Origin: Fibrobacter succinogenes
GTDB lineage: Bacteria; Fibrobacterota; Fibrobacteria; Fibrobacterales; Fibrobacteraceae
Direction of reading: 5' to 3'
Assembly (NCBI GenBank): GCA_902776765.1
Contig: CACYRP010000017.1
Coordinates: 1-64,000 of the forward strand
Length of the DNA: 64,000 nt
Every line of letters begins with the position of its first letter. Positions within the stretch are counted from its first letter, which is position 1. A model generated the notes under the pieces. The model ran no database searches and was not told the DNA's origin. It worked only from the letters and a program-made list of their open reading frames with translations. A program made the translations under genes and the position numbers. Positions 53,334 through 63,075 of this stretch are shown piece by piece.

Positions 53334-54254
53334 TTAGGCATTTTCGAATGTCCAACGGATGTGTTCATCCAAAAATTCATGCGCATCAAACACAAGTCCA
53401 AAGCTATCCTTGATTTTCTGAACATCGTAAAGCATCGGCTCATCACCCCAGCCCATATCGGTTTCCACAATTTTGGATGTACAGCCCGGCTTGAGCGCAA
53501 TCATCTTCTGAGCAATTTCTTTCCAGCTGATCCATTCTGAACCGAGACCAAGGAATATTTCTTCATTGTAATCGGACTCCAGCAATTTCATATAAATTTG
53601 AGCCTGCTGCGATGCATGGATAAACTGAGTTCCATCATTCTTGATGATATGGATGTCGCGATTTTCCTTGACGGCATAAGCCATATCGAAGAAGCGGCGG
53701 TCCGGCTGCGAGCAACCATCAGGGAACGCTGGATTGCCAAAGGTATAACCCGGACGAATGATATTACGCTTCATCTTGACATCAGGGAACTGGCTACCGT
53801 AACCATGACTAAAGCCAAGCACATAAGCTTCGCCTGCAGCCTTGGTAGCACCATACAAATCTATAGGCATGTTGCTTGTCGATTCACGCATTTCAGAACG
53901 AACGCGACCCATCGCAGAAGTACTACTTGTCATGATAAACTTCTCGCAACCAGCACGAGCAGACATTTCCAAAAGAGCAACAGTCGCACGAGTATCGTTC
54001 ATGAGCATGGCACTCGGGGTATCGCCCCAACCTAAAGCTACATGAATGCAAGCATCACAGCCAATCAGGCCCTCGCCCATTTTTTCGAAATCCGTCAAAG
54101 CCGCTTCGACAAACGAAACATTCGCATTCGCCCTCAATGTCGGCACCTTGTTCGGATGGCGTGTGGCAACAACAACCTCATGCCCCTTTTCCAAAAGAGC
54201 TTTCACTACGTAATGTCCAATAAATCCCGTACCACCCGTAACAAAGACTCTCAT
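53334..54254 (-). CDS. NAD-dependent epimerase/dehydratase (SDR) family protein
   Basis: A 306-residue short-chain dehydrogenase of the extended type. GGTGFIGHYVV is the NAD-binding Gly motif, SSTSAMGRV and YGATKAAGEAYV hold the catalytic Ser, Tyr and Lys (YxxxK). It resembles nucleoside-diphosphate-sugar epimerases and dihydroflavonol reductase-like enzymes; substrate unknown. The start at 54254 has AAGGAGG 5-6 bases upstream. Reading from 54272 adds six residues. Confidence 0.88.
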   Translation of the reverse strand: MRVFVTGGTGFIGHYVVKALLEKGHEVVVATRHPNKVPTLRANANVSFVEAALTDFEKMGEGLIGCDACIHVALGWGDTPSAMLMNDTRATVALLEMSARAGCEKFIMTSSTSAMGRVRSEMRESTSNMPIDLYGATKAAGEAYVLGFSHGYGSQFPDVKMKRNIIRPGYTFGNPAFPDGCSQPDRRFFDMAYAVKENRDIHIIKNDGTQFIHASQQAQIYMKLLESDYNEEIFLGLGSEWISWKEIAQKMIALKPGCTSKIVETDMGWGDEPMLYDVQKIKDSFGLVFDAHEFLDEHIRWTFENA

Positions 54255-54454
54255 AAGTCCTCCTTTTAACACGTATTTTTTCCAATATAGATTTTGCTAG
54301 TTCATTTCGGCAAGGAAAATAATCTTTTATTTATCATTTTTTAGTTCCATTTTGTGATTACCCGATAGAGAAATCTTTCATGGAAAAAACACAATAACCT
54401 ATAACCAACAACTATTTTACTAGATTAAAACGCATAGATTTTAAAGAGGTTTTT

Positions 54455-55489
54455 ATGTCCCGTTTACGCGTTTTGGTTTTGATGGGCGGTCCATCTACAG
54501 AACATGATGTTTCAGTCGTTAGCGGCACCGGAGTTGTCCGCGCCATGGATCCGGAAAAGTACAACATCCACCCAGTTCTTATCGACAAGGACGGCACCTG
54601 GCACTGGTCTTCCCGCGAACTTTCTCCGTACCAGAAAGCAAATTTTTCGGCAAACTATTTCCATAGCCTTGAAGGCTCTGCAGCAAACAAGAAAAAATCT
54701 CCAGCACTTTCGGAACTTCCGTCTGCCGATATCGCGTTCCTCGCGCTCCACGGCAAATGGGGCGAAGACGGTCACATCCAGGCCATGCTCGAAAACTGGA
54801 ACATCCCGTACACGGGTTGCGGCCTGCTCGCTTCGGCCTTGGCTATGGACAAAATCAAGTCAAAAGAAATCTACCGCGCTAACGGAATCCCCACTCCGCC
54901 TTACCGCGTCATCTGGAAGCACGACTTTACTGGCGATACGCTCGTGAATGTTGCAGACGAACTTGGATTCCCTCTTGTCATCAAGGACCCGCTAGGAGGT
55001 TCTTCTATCGGCATCGGCATCGCGAAGAACATTGACGAAGCAGGCAAAATCGCTCAAGATTTGTTCAAGGATTCTAACCGCTTGCTCTGCGAAAAATTCA
55101 TTGCAGGTGGCGAAGCTAGCTGTGGCTACATCGAAGGCGAAAAGCCATTGCCGCCGACTGAAATGCGCATGACCACTCGCGAATACTTCGACTTCGAAGC
55201 GAAGTACAATGGCGAATGCCAAGAAGTGACGCCGGCAGAATTTGCGCCGGAACTCACCGCCCGCATTCAGGAACTTGTGAAGAACGCCCACTACGCTTTA
55301 GGTGGTGCTGGTTACAGCCGCACGGACGTCCGCATCACGAAAGACGGAGAACTCTTTGCCATTGAAACGAACACGCTCCCCGGCATGACACCGACATCGC
55401 TTTTGCCCCAACAGGCCGCTTGCGTTGGCATCACCTACAGCCAGCTCATTGATTTGATTATCGACAAGAGCCTGGAAATCAAGAGGTAA
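54455..55489 (+). CDS. ddl: D-alanine--D-alanine ligase
   Basis: A 344-residue ATP-grasp ligase that joins two D-Ala for peptidoglycan. MGGPSTEHDVSVVSGTGV at the N-terminus, the ATP-binding FPLVIKDPLGGSSIGIG, CEKFIAGGEASCGYI, and the C-terminal ETNTLPGMTPTSLLPQQA are all as expected. AGAGG lies upstream of the ATG. Full length. An AGGNNTT heptad array starts at its stop codon. Confidence 0.94.
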   Translation: MSRLRVLVLMGGPSTEHDVSVVSGTGVVRAMDPEKYNIHPVLIDKDGTWHWSSRELSPYQKANFSANYFHSLEGSAANKKKSPALSELPSADIAFLALHGKWGEDGHIQAMLENWNIPYTGCGLLASALAMDKIKSKEIYRANGIPTPPYRVIWKHDFTGDTLVNVADELGFPLVIKDPLGGSSIGIGIAKNIDEAGKIAQDLFKDSNRLLCEKFIAGGEASCGYIEGEKPLPPTEMRMTTREYFDFEAKYNGECQEVTPAEFAPELTARIQELVKNAHYALGGAGYSRTDVRITKDGELFAIETNTLPGMTPTSLLPQQAACVGITYSQLIDLIIDKSLEIKR

Positions 55490-55608
55490 GAGGTATTAGG
55501 CGTTAGGGATTAGGGGGTAGGAGTTAAGAATCGCGGCAAAGCCGCCCATTACAAATGCACGAAGTGCATGATTCTATTCCTAATACCTAAAACCTATAAC
55601 CTAAAAGC
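55489..55608. repeat. Paired inverted heptad arrays (AGGGATT type) with GC-rich apex
   Basis: Units AGGTATT, AGGCGTT, AGGGATT, AGGAGTT at 55491-55525 face TTCCTAA, TACCTAA, AACCTAT and AACCTAA units at 55575-55606. The apex hairpin GCGGC/GCCGC lies at 55531-55545. It fills the ddl-tsaB gap. Confidence 0.88.
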
Positions 55609-55613
55609 AGTTT

Positions 55614-56243
55614 ATGAATTACGATCTAATAGTAGATACATCCCGCAAGGGAATTTCGATGGCGCTTTGTGCGGGCTCGGTTTACGAAGAAATCGTGGAC
55701 CCGTCTGGCAAAGGCGAAGTCTTGAGCGCAAGCTTGGATGCACTGCTCGCTAAAGTCGGTGCAACACTGGACGACGTGAAGCGCGTGATGGTAACTGTCG
55801 GGCCAGGTTCGTTCAGCGGACTGCGCACAGGTGTTGCGTTTTGCCAAGGGCTTTGCTTTAGCGGAAAGCGCAATTTGTACGGAGTAACGACTTTGCAAGC
55901 CCTCGCCTGCTTTGCCGGTTCTGCCGAGGATTCAGTTGCGGTGGTCATTCGCGCACGCAATGGATTCTGGTATTTGCGCCTGAACAACGAAGAAAGCTTT
56001 ATCGAAACCGAGGAAGTCGTCGCACGAATCAAGGGGAGCACAGTAAAGACCGCCGTTGTTGATGCAGCCGCCCTTGCCGACGAAGTTCTTTCTGCAACAT
56101 TTGCAGAGAAAAACATCGCGACAACGCTCGATACCGATAAGCCGCTCAGCATGTGGTCTCCGCTATTCGAAACCATGAAGCCATCGCTTATCCAAGAAGC
56201 AAACTACATCCAGCCATCGTACTTCGAGAAGTTGAAGGTGTAG
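55614..56243 (+). CDS. tsaB: tRNA threonylcarbamoyladenosine biosynthesis protein TsaB
   Basis: A 209-residue ASKHA-fold protein. LIVDTSRKGISMALCAG at the N-terminus and the GPGSFSGLRTGVAFCQGL signature identify TsaB (YeaZ), the partner of TsaD in t6A synthesis. It has no Fe site of its own. The gene is upstream of rimI, a common arrangement. The start ATG follows the heptad array by 5 bp with no clear ribosome-binding site. Confidence 0.94.
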   Translation: MNYDLIVDTSRKGISMALCAGSVYEEIVDPSGKGEVLSASLDALLAKVGATLDDVKRVMVTVGPGSFSGLRTGVAFCQGLCFSGKRNLYGVTTLQALACFAGSAEDSVAVVIRARNGFWYLRLNNEESFIETEEVVARIKGSTVKTAVVDAAALADEVLSATFAEKNIATTLDTDKPLSMWSPLFETMKPSLIQEANYIQPSYFEKLKV

Positions 56244-56290
56244 TTGACAGTAGGAAGTGGTTAGTGATTGGTGGTTAGTAAACAGGGAAA
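56241..56290. repeat. Heptad array (AGTGGTT type)
   Basis: Units AGTTGAC, AGTAGGA, AGTGGTT, AGTGATT, GGTGGTT and AGTAAAC begin at the tsaB stop codon and end just before the rimI start. Confidence 0.78.
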
Positions 56291-56294
56291 AACT

Positions 56295-56765
56295 ATGCGA
56301 ATTCGCGAGATGACAGAAGATGATTTGCCACAAGTTCTCGAATTGCAAGGAGAACTTGCATTTCAGGATTGGGATGAAAAGCAGTTCCTTTCTGAAATTC
56401 GAGCAAATTATGCCTACTGCGTTGTCTGCGAAGATGGAGACGGCGAATGCGGCAAAGTCGATTCCCATGGCGAGCTCCTAGGTTACGCGATTTTCCACTT
56501 GCTTGGTTCTGATTCCGAACTGTTAAGCATTGCCACGAAAGAATCCGAACAGCGCAAGGGCATTGGCACTCAGCTTTTACAGGCGGGTTTGGACAAGCTA
56601 ACAGAGGACGGCGATCAATGTTTCTTAGAAGTCCGTGTTGGGAACACCAAAGCTCGCGCCTTTTACGAGAAGCACGGTTTTGTGTTATACAATTCCCGCA
56701 AAAAATATTATTCTGATGGCGAAGATGCCGCTTTATACAAGTATTCGGTTAAATTAAAGAGGTAA
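56295..56765 (+). CDS. rimI: Ribosomal protein S18-alanine N-acetyltransferase RimI
   Basis: A 156-residue GNAT acetyltransferase. MRIREMTEDDLPQVLELQ opens the fold, KESEQRKGIGTQLLQAGLDKL is the acetyl-CoA (Q/R-x-x-G-x-G/A) motif, and LEVRVGNTKARAFYEKHGF with the Asn and Tyr is the RimI signature. It acetylates the N-terminal Ala of S18 in enterics, and is linked with TsaB here as elsewhere. The start at 56295 avoids reading a heptad array (56241-56290) that lies between tsaB and rimI. Confidence 0.9.
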   Translation: MRIREMTEDDLPQVLELQGELAFQDWDEKQFLSEIRANYAYCVVCEDGDGECGKVDSHGELLGYAIFHLLGSDSELLSIATKESEQRKGIGTQLLQAGLDKLTEDGDQCFLEVRVGNTKARAFYEKHGFVLYNSRKKYYSDGEDAALYKYSVKLKR

Positions 56766-56830
56766 GTTACGAGTTCGAAGTTACTAGTTACTGAGACGAA
56801 TCAAGAATTCAAAGTTACTAGCCACCTCAA
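56763..56830. repeat. Heptad array (AGTTACT type)
   Basis: Units AAGTTAC, GAGTTCG, AAGTTAC, TAGTTAC and a later AAGTTAC start at the rimI stop codon and lie before the next gene. Confidence 0.7.
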
Positions 56831-56888
56831 ATAAATTAAATTTTCAGCAACGATTAATTACTAATCAGCAACGAAAAGCAGGTAAAAT

Positions 56889-57740
56889 TTGTCAAATATT
56901 CTAAAATCCGATAAGAACGATCGAAAGAAAAAGAATTTCAGCGTAGGAATTGCGCTGCTAGTTTTACTTGCAATCGCCATCATCACATACATCATCTTTG
57001 AAAAAAGCGGCCATTGGCTTGTTGAAGACGACTCTTTCGAACATGTCAAATGGGTCGCCGTACTCGACGGACAAACCGCAGACCTCGAACGCAGCGATTT
57101 TGCAGCTAACCTTTTAAAAGAAGGCAAAGCCGATTCCGTTTTGCTCCTTGGCCGCCGCGTTTACCGCGACAGAAGCAATTCTGAATTCTACGCCGAAGAT
57201 TTTATGAAGCAGGGTTCGTTTAGCGAAAAAGCCGTATTCCTCGTACCGCATAACGATCCTTCTACAATTAGCGAAGCTTACTCGCTTGTCCCATGGCTCA
57301 AAAAGCACAAAGCCGATACAGTACTTCTTTTGACCGATGCAGCCTCCACATACCGCGTCAAGAGAATTTTCCAAAAACTTTCCGGGAACAGCCCCGTTTA
57401 TTTGACCAAAGATATCAAGCATGTCACTTATAACGCCTCTTGTTGGTATAGCAGCAGAGAATCGCGCAAGGATTGGCTCCGCAGTTGGGCAGCGTTATTC
57501 ATGTCTTATATCGACTTGTTCAACACCGACACGCTCGAAGCCGTCGATTCTTCTTATTACAAGCCCATTAAATCTTACGCAGAATACAAGCGCGAAATGC
57601 GCTCTAGCGTCAATTTCCAAAAGTTGCTTCCGAAAATTGAAGACAAGATAAAAACAGAATCCGAAAAAGAAGCTGTAAAAGATTCCATCAAGGCTCTAGA
57701 AAAGTCTCAAGGAAAAGACGCTAAGGCAAAGAAGAAATAG
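56889..57740 (+). CDS. YdcF/SanA-like DUF218 membrane-anchored protein
   Basis: A 283-residue protein. A basic N-terminus and one membrane helix (about 18-37) are followed by a DUF218-like fold: VKWVAVLDGQTADLERSDFA, LLKEGKADSVLLLGRRVYRD, ISEAYSLVPWLKKHKADTVLLLTD. DUF218 proteins (YdcF, SanA, ElyC) act in envelope and peptidoglycan metabolism. The match is moderate. The gene appears to start at a TTG, since no ATG or GTG lies near; AGCAGG is weak. Its last 20 bp overlap the end of the converging GH9 gene. Confidence 0.65.
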   Translation: MSNILKSDKNDRKKKNFSVGIALLVLLAIAIITYIIFEKSGHWLVEDDSFEHVKWVAVLDGQTADLERSDFAANLLKEGKADSVLLLGRRVYRDRSNSEFYAEDFMKQGSFSEKAVFLVPHNDPSTISEAYSLVPWLKKHKADTVLLLTDAASTYRVKRIFQKLSGNSPVYLTKDIKHVTYNASCWYSSRESRKDWLRSWAALFMSYIDLFNTDTLEAVDSSYYKPIKSYAEYKREMRSSVNFQKLLPKIEDKIKTESEKEAVKDSIKALEKSQGKDAKAKKK

Positions 57741-59433
57741 ACAACAACAAGGCTGCCGTCAAAGGTGCACTCCAGTTAATTGCCACTTCGTTACTGGCAA
57801 AAGAGCACTGTTCATCCGCGTAAGACAAGCCTGGAGCATTCCCGAAATAATGCGGGTTGCGGTGTGTATCTTGACGATCTACATTGATGCCGCCTACAAC
57901 AAGCCCCGGCACAGGTTCAACAACGCCATCGGAATGGCTAATGCGGTGGTGAGGGAACTTCGGAGAATTCCACGAAGAACCAGTCACAAAGCTTACGTCC
58001 ACAGGATTTCTACCATAAACAAATTCAATTTGTTCCATGGCAGCAACGCGATACTTAGCACCACCAAACCATTCATACGCTAAATACAAAGTCAACGCAT
58101 GGTTTGCAATATCGCCATTGCTACCCCAGATAAACTTGCGAATTGAAAGGCTATACGGATCTTCTTTTTGCAACTTGAGGATTTCTTCAGCCGTGTACTT
58201 AAACGCCATCCGCGCTTTTTCCGTCCATTTGCCATCCATCGTTGCAAGCGCAAACCAAGCCAAATTCTGCGTCGAGCGCCATTGCAGCCCGTACGTGGGC
58301 AAAAGTGACTCCATATCCGCGGGGAGTTGCGCTTCAATCCGCTTAAGCAATTCAGCGGCATTTTCTTTCACTGCATTATCACCTGCAAACGCATTACCAT
58401 CAGCAATGGCATTTTCTGCAGCGTCACCAGTCTCGACAAGTGCGCGGTACAGCATCGCACGCGCCCAGAAAAAGTCATCGCCTAAATCGGGGTCGCCATA
58501 TCCGCCGCTACCTTCTGTGTTGTGCGGCCAATCCACTTCGGGATTTTGTTCAGCCCACATATACGCACGAATACTCGCCTTCAAGCACTTTGTTGCAAAT
58601 TCTGCATCAACATCCGCATACACGCGATGCGCCTGCGCAAGCGCTCCTGCAAAATTCAAAGTCGATGAAGTCGATTTTCCAAGAATATAGCGCTTTTGCG
58701 ATGCATCCGATTCCGCTGGAGTCACAAAGCCATCCCAACGATACGGCGTTACTTTGAAGAAAACTCCGCCATCATCATCTTGCATACGCAAGAAAAATTC
58801 GAGTTCAAAACGGATTTCGTCAAGCAAACTCACAGGCTGTTCAAACGATTCCTTGAACGCACCCCCGCCCACAAATTCCGAATTCTTTCGCAGTTCACAG
58901 GCAAGCATCAACGTAGCAACGCTCACGCCGCCATTCACAATGTACTTGCCATAATCGCCAGCATCGTACCAGCCACCATGAGCATTCCAAATTCCAGAAC
59001 GATTCATTGTCGGGTGGAATTCCAACTTATCGTCCAGATGCGCCGCCGGGCGTGCCCAAGCCCCTGCAAATTTTGCAGGTAATTCCACGCCACTCCGCTG
59101 ATAATAGAACGACTTGATATTAGCCTTCGCCTCACGCGCAAGCCATTCATTCGAAATATCAAAAACATGCGAAGTAACATTAAAATCTTCGAGAACTATC
59201 CGATATTGTCCCGGAGCCGTCACCGCAGAAAAATCACCCCTGAACAAAAATTCGCCTGTGTAATCGCAACGACAATTTTTTTTAGCGGCACCCTCAAAAA
59301 CACACTTTGACAAAGCATCCAAAATTTTGAATTTCACCTCTGCAAAAGAGGTAGCCTCGTCAAAAGCAATCAAGAAAGTCTTGGAGGATGAAAGGGCGTA
59401 ACCCGTCAGGCAATAATGTAATTTCGCGTCCAT
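57721..59433 (-). CDS. GH9 family cellulase without signal peptide
   Basis: A 570-residue enzyme. An Ig-like CelD_N domain (about 1-95) precedes the (alpha/alpha)6 GH9 catalytic domain with GGWYDAGDYGKY (two catalytic Asp, about residues 160-168), FPHHRISHSDG (the conserved His) and SNEVAINWSAPLTAALL (catalytic Glu). It should cut beta-1,4-glucan or cellodextrins. No signal peptide or lipobox is present and the first residues are hydrophilic, so it is probably cytoplasmic, acting on imported cellodextrins. The gene is monocistronic; its 3' end overlaps the YdcF-like gene by 20 bp. Confidence 0.88.
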   Translation of the reverse strand: MDAKLHYCLTGYALSSSKTFLIAFDEATSFAEVKFKILDALSKCVFEGAAKKNCRCDYTGEFLFRGDFSAVTAPGQYRIVLEDFNVTSHVFDISNEWLAREAKANIKSFYYQRSGVELPAKFAGAWARPAAHLDDKLEFHPTMNRSGIWNAHGGWYDAGDYGKYIVNGGVSVATLMLACELRKNSEFVGGGAFKESFEQPVSLLDEIRFELEFFLRMQDDDGGVFFKVTPYRWDGFVTPAESDASQKRYILGKSTSSTLNFAGALAQAHRVYADVDAEFATKCLKASIRAYMWAEQNPEVDWPHNTEGSGGYGDPDLGDDFFWARAMLYRALVETGDAAENAIADGNAFAGDNAVKENAAELLKRIEAQLPADMESLLPTYGLQWRSTQNLAWFALATMDGKWTEKARMAFKYTAEEILKLQKEDPYSLSIRKFIWGSNGDIANHALTLYLAYEWFGGAKYRVAAMEQIEFVYGRNPVDVSFVTGSSWNSPKFPHHRISHSDGVVEPVPGLVVGGINVDRQDTHRNPHYFGNAPGLSYADEQCSFASNEVAINWSAPLTAALLLSISSLP

Positions 59434-59606
59434 ATCCTAAGAATAACTTTTTTAGTCTAGGACAATCTTAAAAAAAGCAACCGTATTGTTTATTACGGTA
59501 AACAACATACAATATCTTGCAACAAGATGCCAAAAATTACGATTTTGCTATTTTATTTTATGTTGAAATATTAACCATGGCTTTGGACGCCAAGGGGATT
59601 ACAACC

Positions 59607-62012
59607 ATGAAATTGAAAAAGCCCGTCAAAATCACCCTCATCGTTTTGGGGTCACTCGTCGTCCTCTACTTTGCAGCACTCCTCATTGGGCCAAAAATCG
59701 CCCGCAGCTACATCGAAGAACATTCCAAAGAAATGATTGGTCGAAGCATCACCATCAAGGATATCAGCCTGAACCCGTTCACCTATGTTCTCGATGTCGA
59801 TACACTCGCAGTCATGGAAGCCGACGACAAGACAAAATTTGTCGCATTCGACAAGTTCAGCATAAACATCAATCCGCTGAAACTTATCACGGGAACACTA
59901 GATATTAGCGACATCTACATGAAAGCGCTCTACGTGCGCACCACGCAGCACGGCGCACGCTTCAATTTCAGCGACATTCTGGATTTTCTTGCCCAGAAAG
60001 ACAGCATCTACTACGCCGAGCACCCCGAAGAAAAGAAAACACAGGATAGCGAAGGCAAAAGCGCCGCAGAAATCGCAGCCGGCCTCCCGGTCAAACTCAG
60101 CCTCCGCAATATCATCTTTGAAAAAGGCAACATCATTTACCAAGACACCAAGATTGGTTCCAAGTTCCACCTCAAAGATTTCTCGATCAACATCCCGGCA
60201 GTCTACCTCGAAGATAACGCCACCGGCGTTGATGTAAGCCTCAAGTTCGCAGACGGTGGAGACCTGAGCGTAAAAGTCGATGCCAACATGGCCACGTACA
60301 ATTTCAACATTTACTTGAACCTCCATCGTTTTGCACTCGCTTGCATCAAGCCTTACCTGAACGATTCTATCACATACAAAGACTTTTCGGGTTACCTTTC
60401 GGCAAATATCACTATCGCCGGAAACATCAACAGCATTTTTTCCTCGAACGTCAAGGGTAAAGTTACACTCGACAAAATTGACCTCACCGAAAAGAGCGGA
60501 AGCAAACTCGGCGCCGAAAACGTTATCGTTGGCATCAACAAGGCCAACCTAGCCGAAAACGCTTACCTCATCGATTCAGTCATTGTAGATGGCGCATTCG
60601 CCCACATCGACTTGTACAAAGATGGCAAGACAAATTTTGACATACTCCTTACCCCGATGAGCAAGGGCAAGACTAGCGCCGACTCCGCCGCATCGGATTC
60701 CACCATCACTCAAGATGAAGCTCCGGCAGACAAGACCGCCAATATTGCGGCAACGCCAACTGAAGAGCCCAAGCCAGAACCGAATGAAGGCCCCAAGGCC
60801 GAACCCGCTACAGAAGCCGCAAGCGACACAACAAACGTAGCCAAAGCCGCAAAAGAAAAGCCCGCCAAGGCCAAGAAACTCAAGGCAAAAATCAACAAGC
60901 TTTTGGTCAAGAACACATACATTACGGTTACCGACCACACCATCATCCGTCCGTTCAACTATAAGGTAAGCGCCATAACCGTAACCGGCCAGAACATCAA
61001 TTACGATACGCCTTGCAACGTGAATGTCGCAGCCTCGTTCCCCGAAGGCGGAAGCCTCGCGCTCAAGTATCATGGTGCCCTCAGCAACCTCAACACCATG
61101 GACATTTATATCAGCGTCAAGAACCTTGTGCTCAAACATTTCTCGAACTACTCGCTACACTACACGGCCTACCCCATCAAGGCCGGAACTCTCGCCTTCG
61201 CTAGCGACAACAAGATTGTCGAACGCAACCTCAATAGCAAAAACACCATCGACATTTACAACATTACCGTTGGCAACAAGGTCGATGACATCGATCCGGA
61301 ATACACTGTTCCGATGAAGATAGGCCTTTACATTTTAAAGGACAAGGACGACAAGATTCAATTCGACGTGCCTGTTAAAGGCAACCTCGATGACCCGGAA
61401 TTTTCTTACGGCAAGATTATTTGGAAGACCGTCGTGAACCTGCTCGTGAAAGTCGCCGTATCGCCTTTTAGACTCGTCGGGAACCTCGCCATGGCAGGAG
61501 CAAGCGCCCTTGGATTTGACCTCGGCAAGAACGACGAAGTGCTAATTGACGCGAACACAGAATCGTTCACCAGCGAACAGTACGCAAAAGCCATCAAGAT
61601 GACAGAAATGATCCAGAAAGATCAGAACCTCATGTTGATTTTCACGCAGTATTACAACCCGAGAAAGACCGCTAAGGAATACAAAGTCAAGCAGCTCAAG
61701 ATTGACTTCTACAAGCAAAAAAACAACAAGACGGAACTGAACGAACTCGACTACAGAGCCATCGAAGAAATCAAGGACAAGGATTCGGAATTCAAGGCTT
61801 ACGTCAAGGAACATTCCGCCGAAATCGACAAGAACTACATGATGAAGGTTCTCCCCAAGATGGCCTCCCAGCGCAACGCCGATTTGCTCAAGGTTTTGCG
61901 TGCACAGCCTGGCATCACCAAGAAGAACCTTAAAGTCATCACGGCCCCGAGAGATGCGCTCCGCAGCTACAAGGACAAGCCGATGTACAAGGTCACTGTA
62001 GACGTGCAGTAG
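59607..62012 (+). CDS. AsmA-like DUF748 protein
   Basis: An 801-residue protein. One N-terminal membrane helix (about 7-26) is followed by repeated beta-strand segments typical of DUF748/AsmA (IKDISLNPFTYVLDVDTLAV, KFSININPLKLITGTLDISDIY, VKLSLRNIIFEKGNIIYQD). An Ala/Glu/Pro/Lys linker (about 360-425, with EEPKPEPNEGPKAEP) splits it in two. A coiled end (AEIDKNYMMKVLPKMASQRN) follows. DUF748 proteins are thought to bridge the envelope and move lipids or proteins. The start at 59607 has AAGGGG about 9 bases upstream; ATG 59577 is an alternative. Confidence 0.82.
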   Translation: MKLKKPVKITLIVLGSLVVLYFAALLIGPKIARSYIEEHSKEMIGRSITIKDISLNPFTYVLDVDTLAVMEADDKTKFVAFDKFSININPLKLITGTLDISDIYMKALYVRTTQHGARFNFSDILDFLAQKDSIYYAEHPEEKKTQDSEGKSAAEIAAGLPVKLSLRNIIFEKGNIIYQDTKIGSKFHLKDFSINIPAVYLEDNATGVDVSLKFADGGDLSVKVDANMATYNFNIYLNLHRFALACIKPYLNDSITYKDFSGYLSANITIAGNINSIFSSNVKGKVTLDKIDLTEKSGSKLGAENVIVGINKANLAENAYLIDSVIVDGAFAHIDLYKDGKTNFDILLTPMSKGKTSADSAASDSTITQDEAPADKTANIAATPTEEPKPEPNEGPKAEPATEAASDTTNVAKAAKEKPAKAKKLKAKINKLLVKNTYITVTDHTIIRPFNYKVSAITVTGQNINYDTPCNVNVAASFPEGGSLALKYHGALSNLNTMDIYISVKNLVLKHFSNYSLHYTAYPIKAGTLAFASDNKIVERNLNSKNTIDIYNITVGNKVDDIDPEYTVPMKIGLYILKDKDDKIQFDVPVKGNLDDPEFSYGKIIWKTVVNLLVKVAVSPFRLVGNLAMAGASALGFDLGKNDEVLIDANTESFTSEQYAKAIKMTEMIQKDQNLMLIFTQYYNPRKTAKEYKVKQLKIDFYKQKNNKTELNELDYRAIEEIKDKDSEFKAYVKEHSAEIDKNYMMKVLPKMASQRNADLLKVLRAQPGITKKNLKVITAPRDALRSYKDKPMYKVTVDVQ

Positions 62013-62015
62013 CGG

Positions 62016-62075
62016 CAATGCCTAGTAACTAGTTAATAGTTTAGAGTTACTAGTTAATAGTTAGGAGTTAATAGA
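62016..62075. repeat. Heptad array (TAGTTAA type)
   Basis: About eight units (TAGTAAC, TAGTTAA, TAGTTTA, GAGTTAC, TAGTTAG, GAGTTAA) begin a few bases after the DUF748 stop codon. Confidence 0.82.
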
Positions 62076-62154
62076 AAGGGCGCCGGAATAACCGACGTCC
62101 TCTTTTAATTTTGCCTGAGAATAGCGAGCAACGACGCCCCCGATTTAAATTACT

Positions 62155-63075
62155 TTATTCATGAATCACTGTATCGGCGATCTTCTGACTCGCCACTTTC
62201 ACACCACCCCAAAGGATTGCGTTACTGATTTCTGAATTTTCAATCACGCAGTTATCCCCAACCGACACATTAGGACCGACCTTGGAATTCTTGATAACTA
62301 CGTTTTTACCGATATGGCAAGGTTCAATAATTTCGGAACATTCAAACTGCGGAACCACTTCTGCATTACGTTTAAGAATATGCGCATTCGTCGAAAGCAG
62401 CGTTTCAACAAGACCGCAGTCTAACCACTTTTGAACCGGAGCCGTACGGAACTTGCAACCACCCTGAATCATGCGTTCAAGCGCATCCGTCAACTGGAAC
62501 TCGCCCTTTGTACGAATATCATTCTGCATGAGGTAATTCAAAGCGTCCTTAAGAGCCTTGACATCCTTGATGTAATAAATTCCAACTATAGCTTCGTCCG
62601 AAACAAATTCCTGCGGTTTTTCCACAAGACGTTCGATACGGCCGTTTGCATCCGTCACAGCAACGCCAAAACGCTTAGGATCATCGACCTTGAACGTATA
62701 GAGAATATTTTCAGAAGCCTTACTAAGAATTGACAAGTCAGCTTCGAACAGCGTATCGCCAAGAATGATTAAAAGCGGTTCGTCATCGTTAACATACGGA
62801 AGAGCAAGGCTAATGGCCTCACCTAAACCTTGCGGATTGGACTGAACAACAGTACGAACAGCACCCCATTCAGGTTTCTGCTTCAAGAATTCATCAACAA
62901 CTGGAGCTTTATAACCCGTTATAAAAATAGTCTCGGAAGGTTTCAAAAAAAGAGCATCATCGACAATCCAATCTATGATTGTCTTTCCAGCAACAGGAAG
63001 CAAACATTTTGGAAGATTTTCCGTGTACGGACGAAGGCGAACGCCATTTCCAGCAACAGGAAGAACAATTTTCAT
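62155..63075 (-). CDS. NDP-sugar pyrophosphorylase (nucleotidyltransferase) family protein
   Basis: A 306-residue enzyme. The N-terminal AGNGVRLRPYTENLPKCLLPV is the nucleotide-binding signature, ILGDTLFEADL holds the metal Asp, and a C-terminal left-handed beta-helix (EPCHIGKNVVIKNSKVGPNVSVG) follows. It is of the glucose-1-phosphate thymidylyl/uridylyl or mannose-1-phosphate guanylyl type; substrate not decided. It provides activated sugars for envelope polysaccharide. Divergent from groES over a 417-bp region. Confidence 0.88.
   Translation of the reverse strand: MKIVLPVAGNGVRLRPYTENLPKCLLPVAGKTIIDWIVDDALFLKPSETIFITGYKAPVVDEFLKQKPEWGAVRTVVQSNPQGLGEAISLALPYVNDDEPLLIILGDTLFEADLSILSKASENILYTFKVDDPKRFGVAVTDANGRIERLVEKPQEFVSDEAIVGIYYIKDVKALKDALNYLMQNDIRTKGEFQLTDALERMIQGGCKFRTAPVQKWLDCGLVETLLSTNAHILKRNAEVVPQFECSEIIEPCHIGKNVVIKNSKVGPNVSVGDNCVIENSEISNAILWGGVKVASQKIADTVIHE

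Noticed and set aside
57721..57740. Sequencing error at the overlap of two converging genes
   Set aside because: Both reading frames end naturally with normal C-terminal residues, so a 20-bp convergent overlap is accepted as real.
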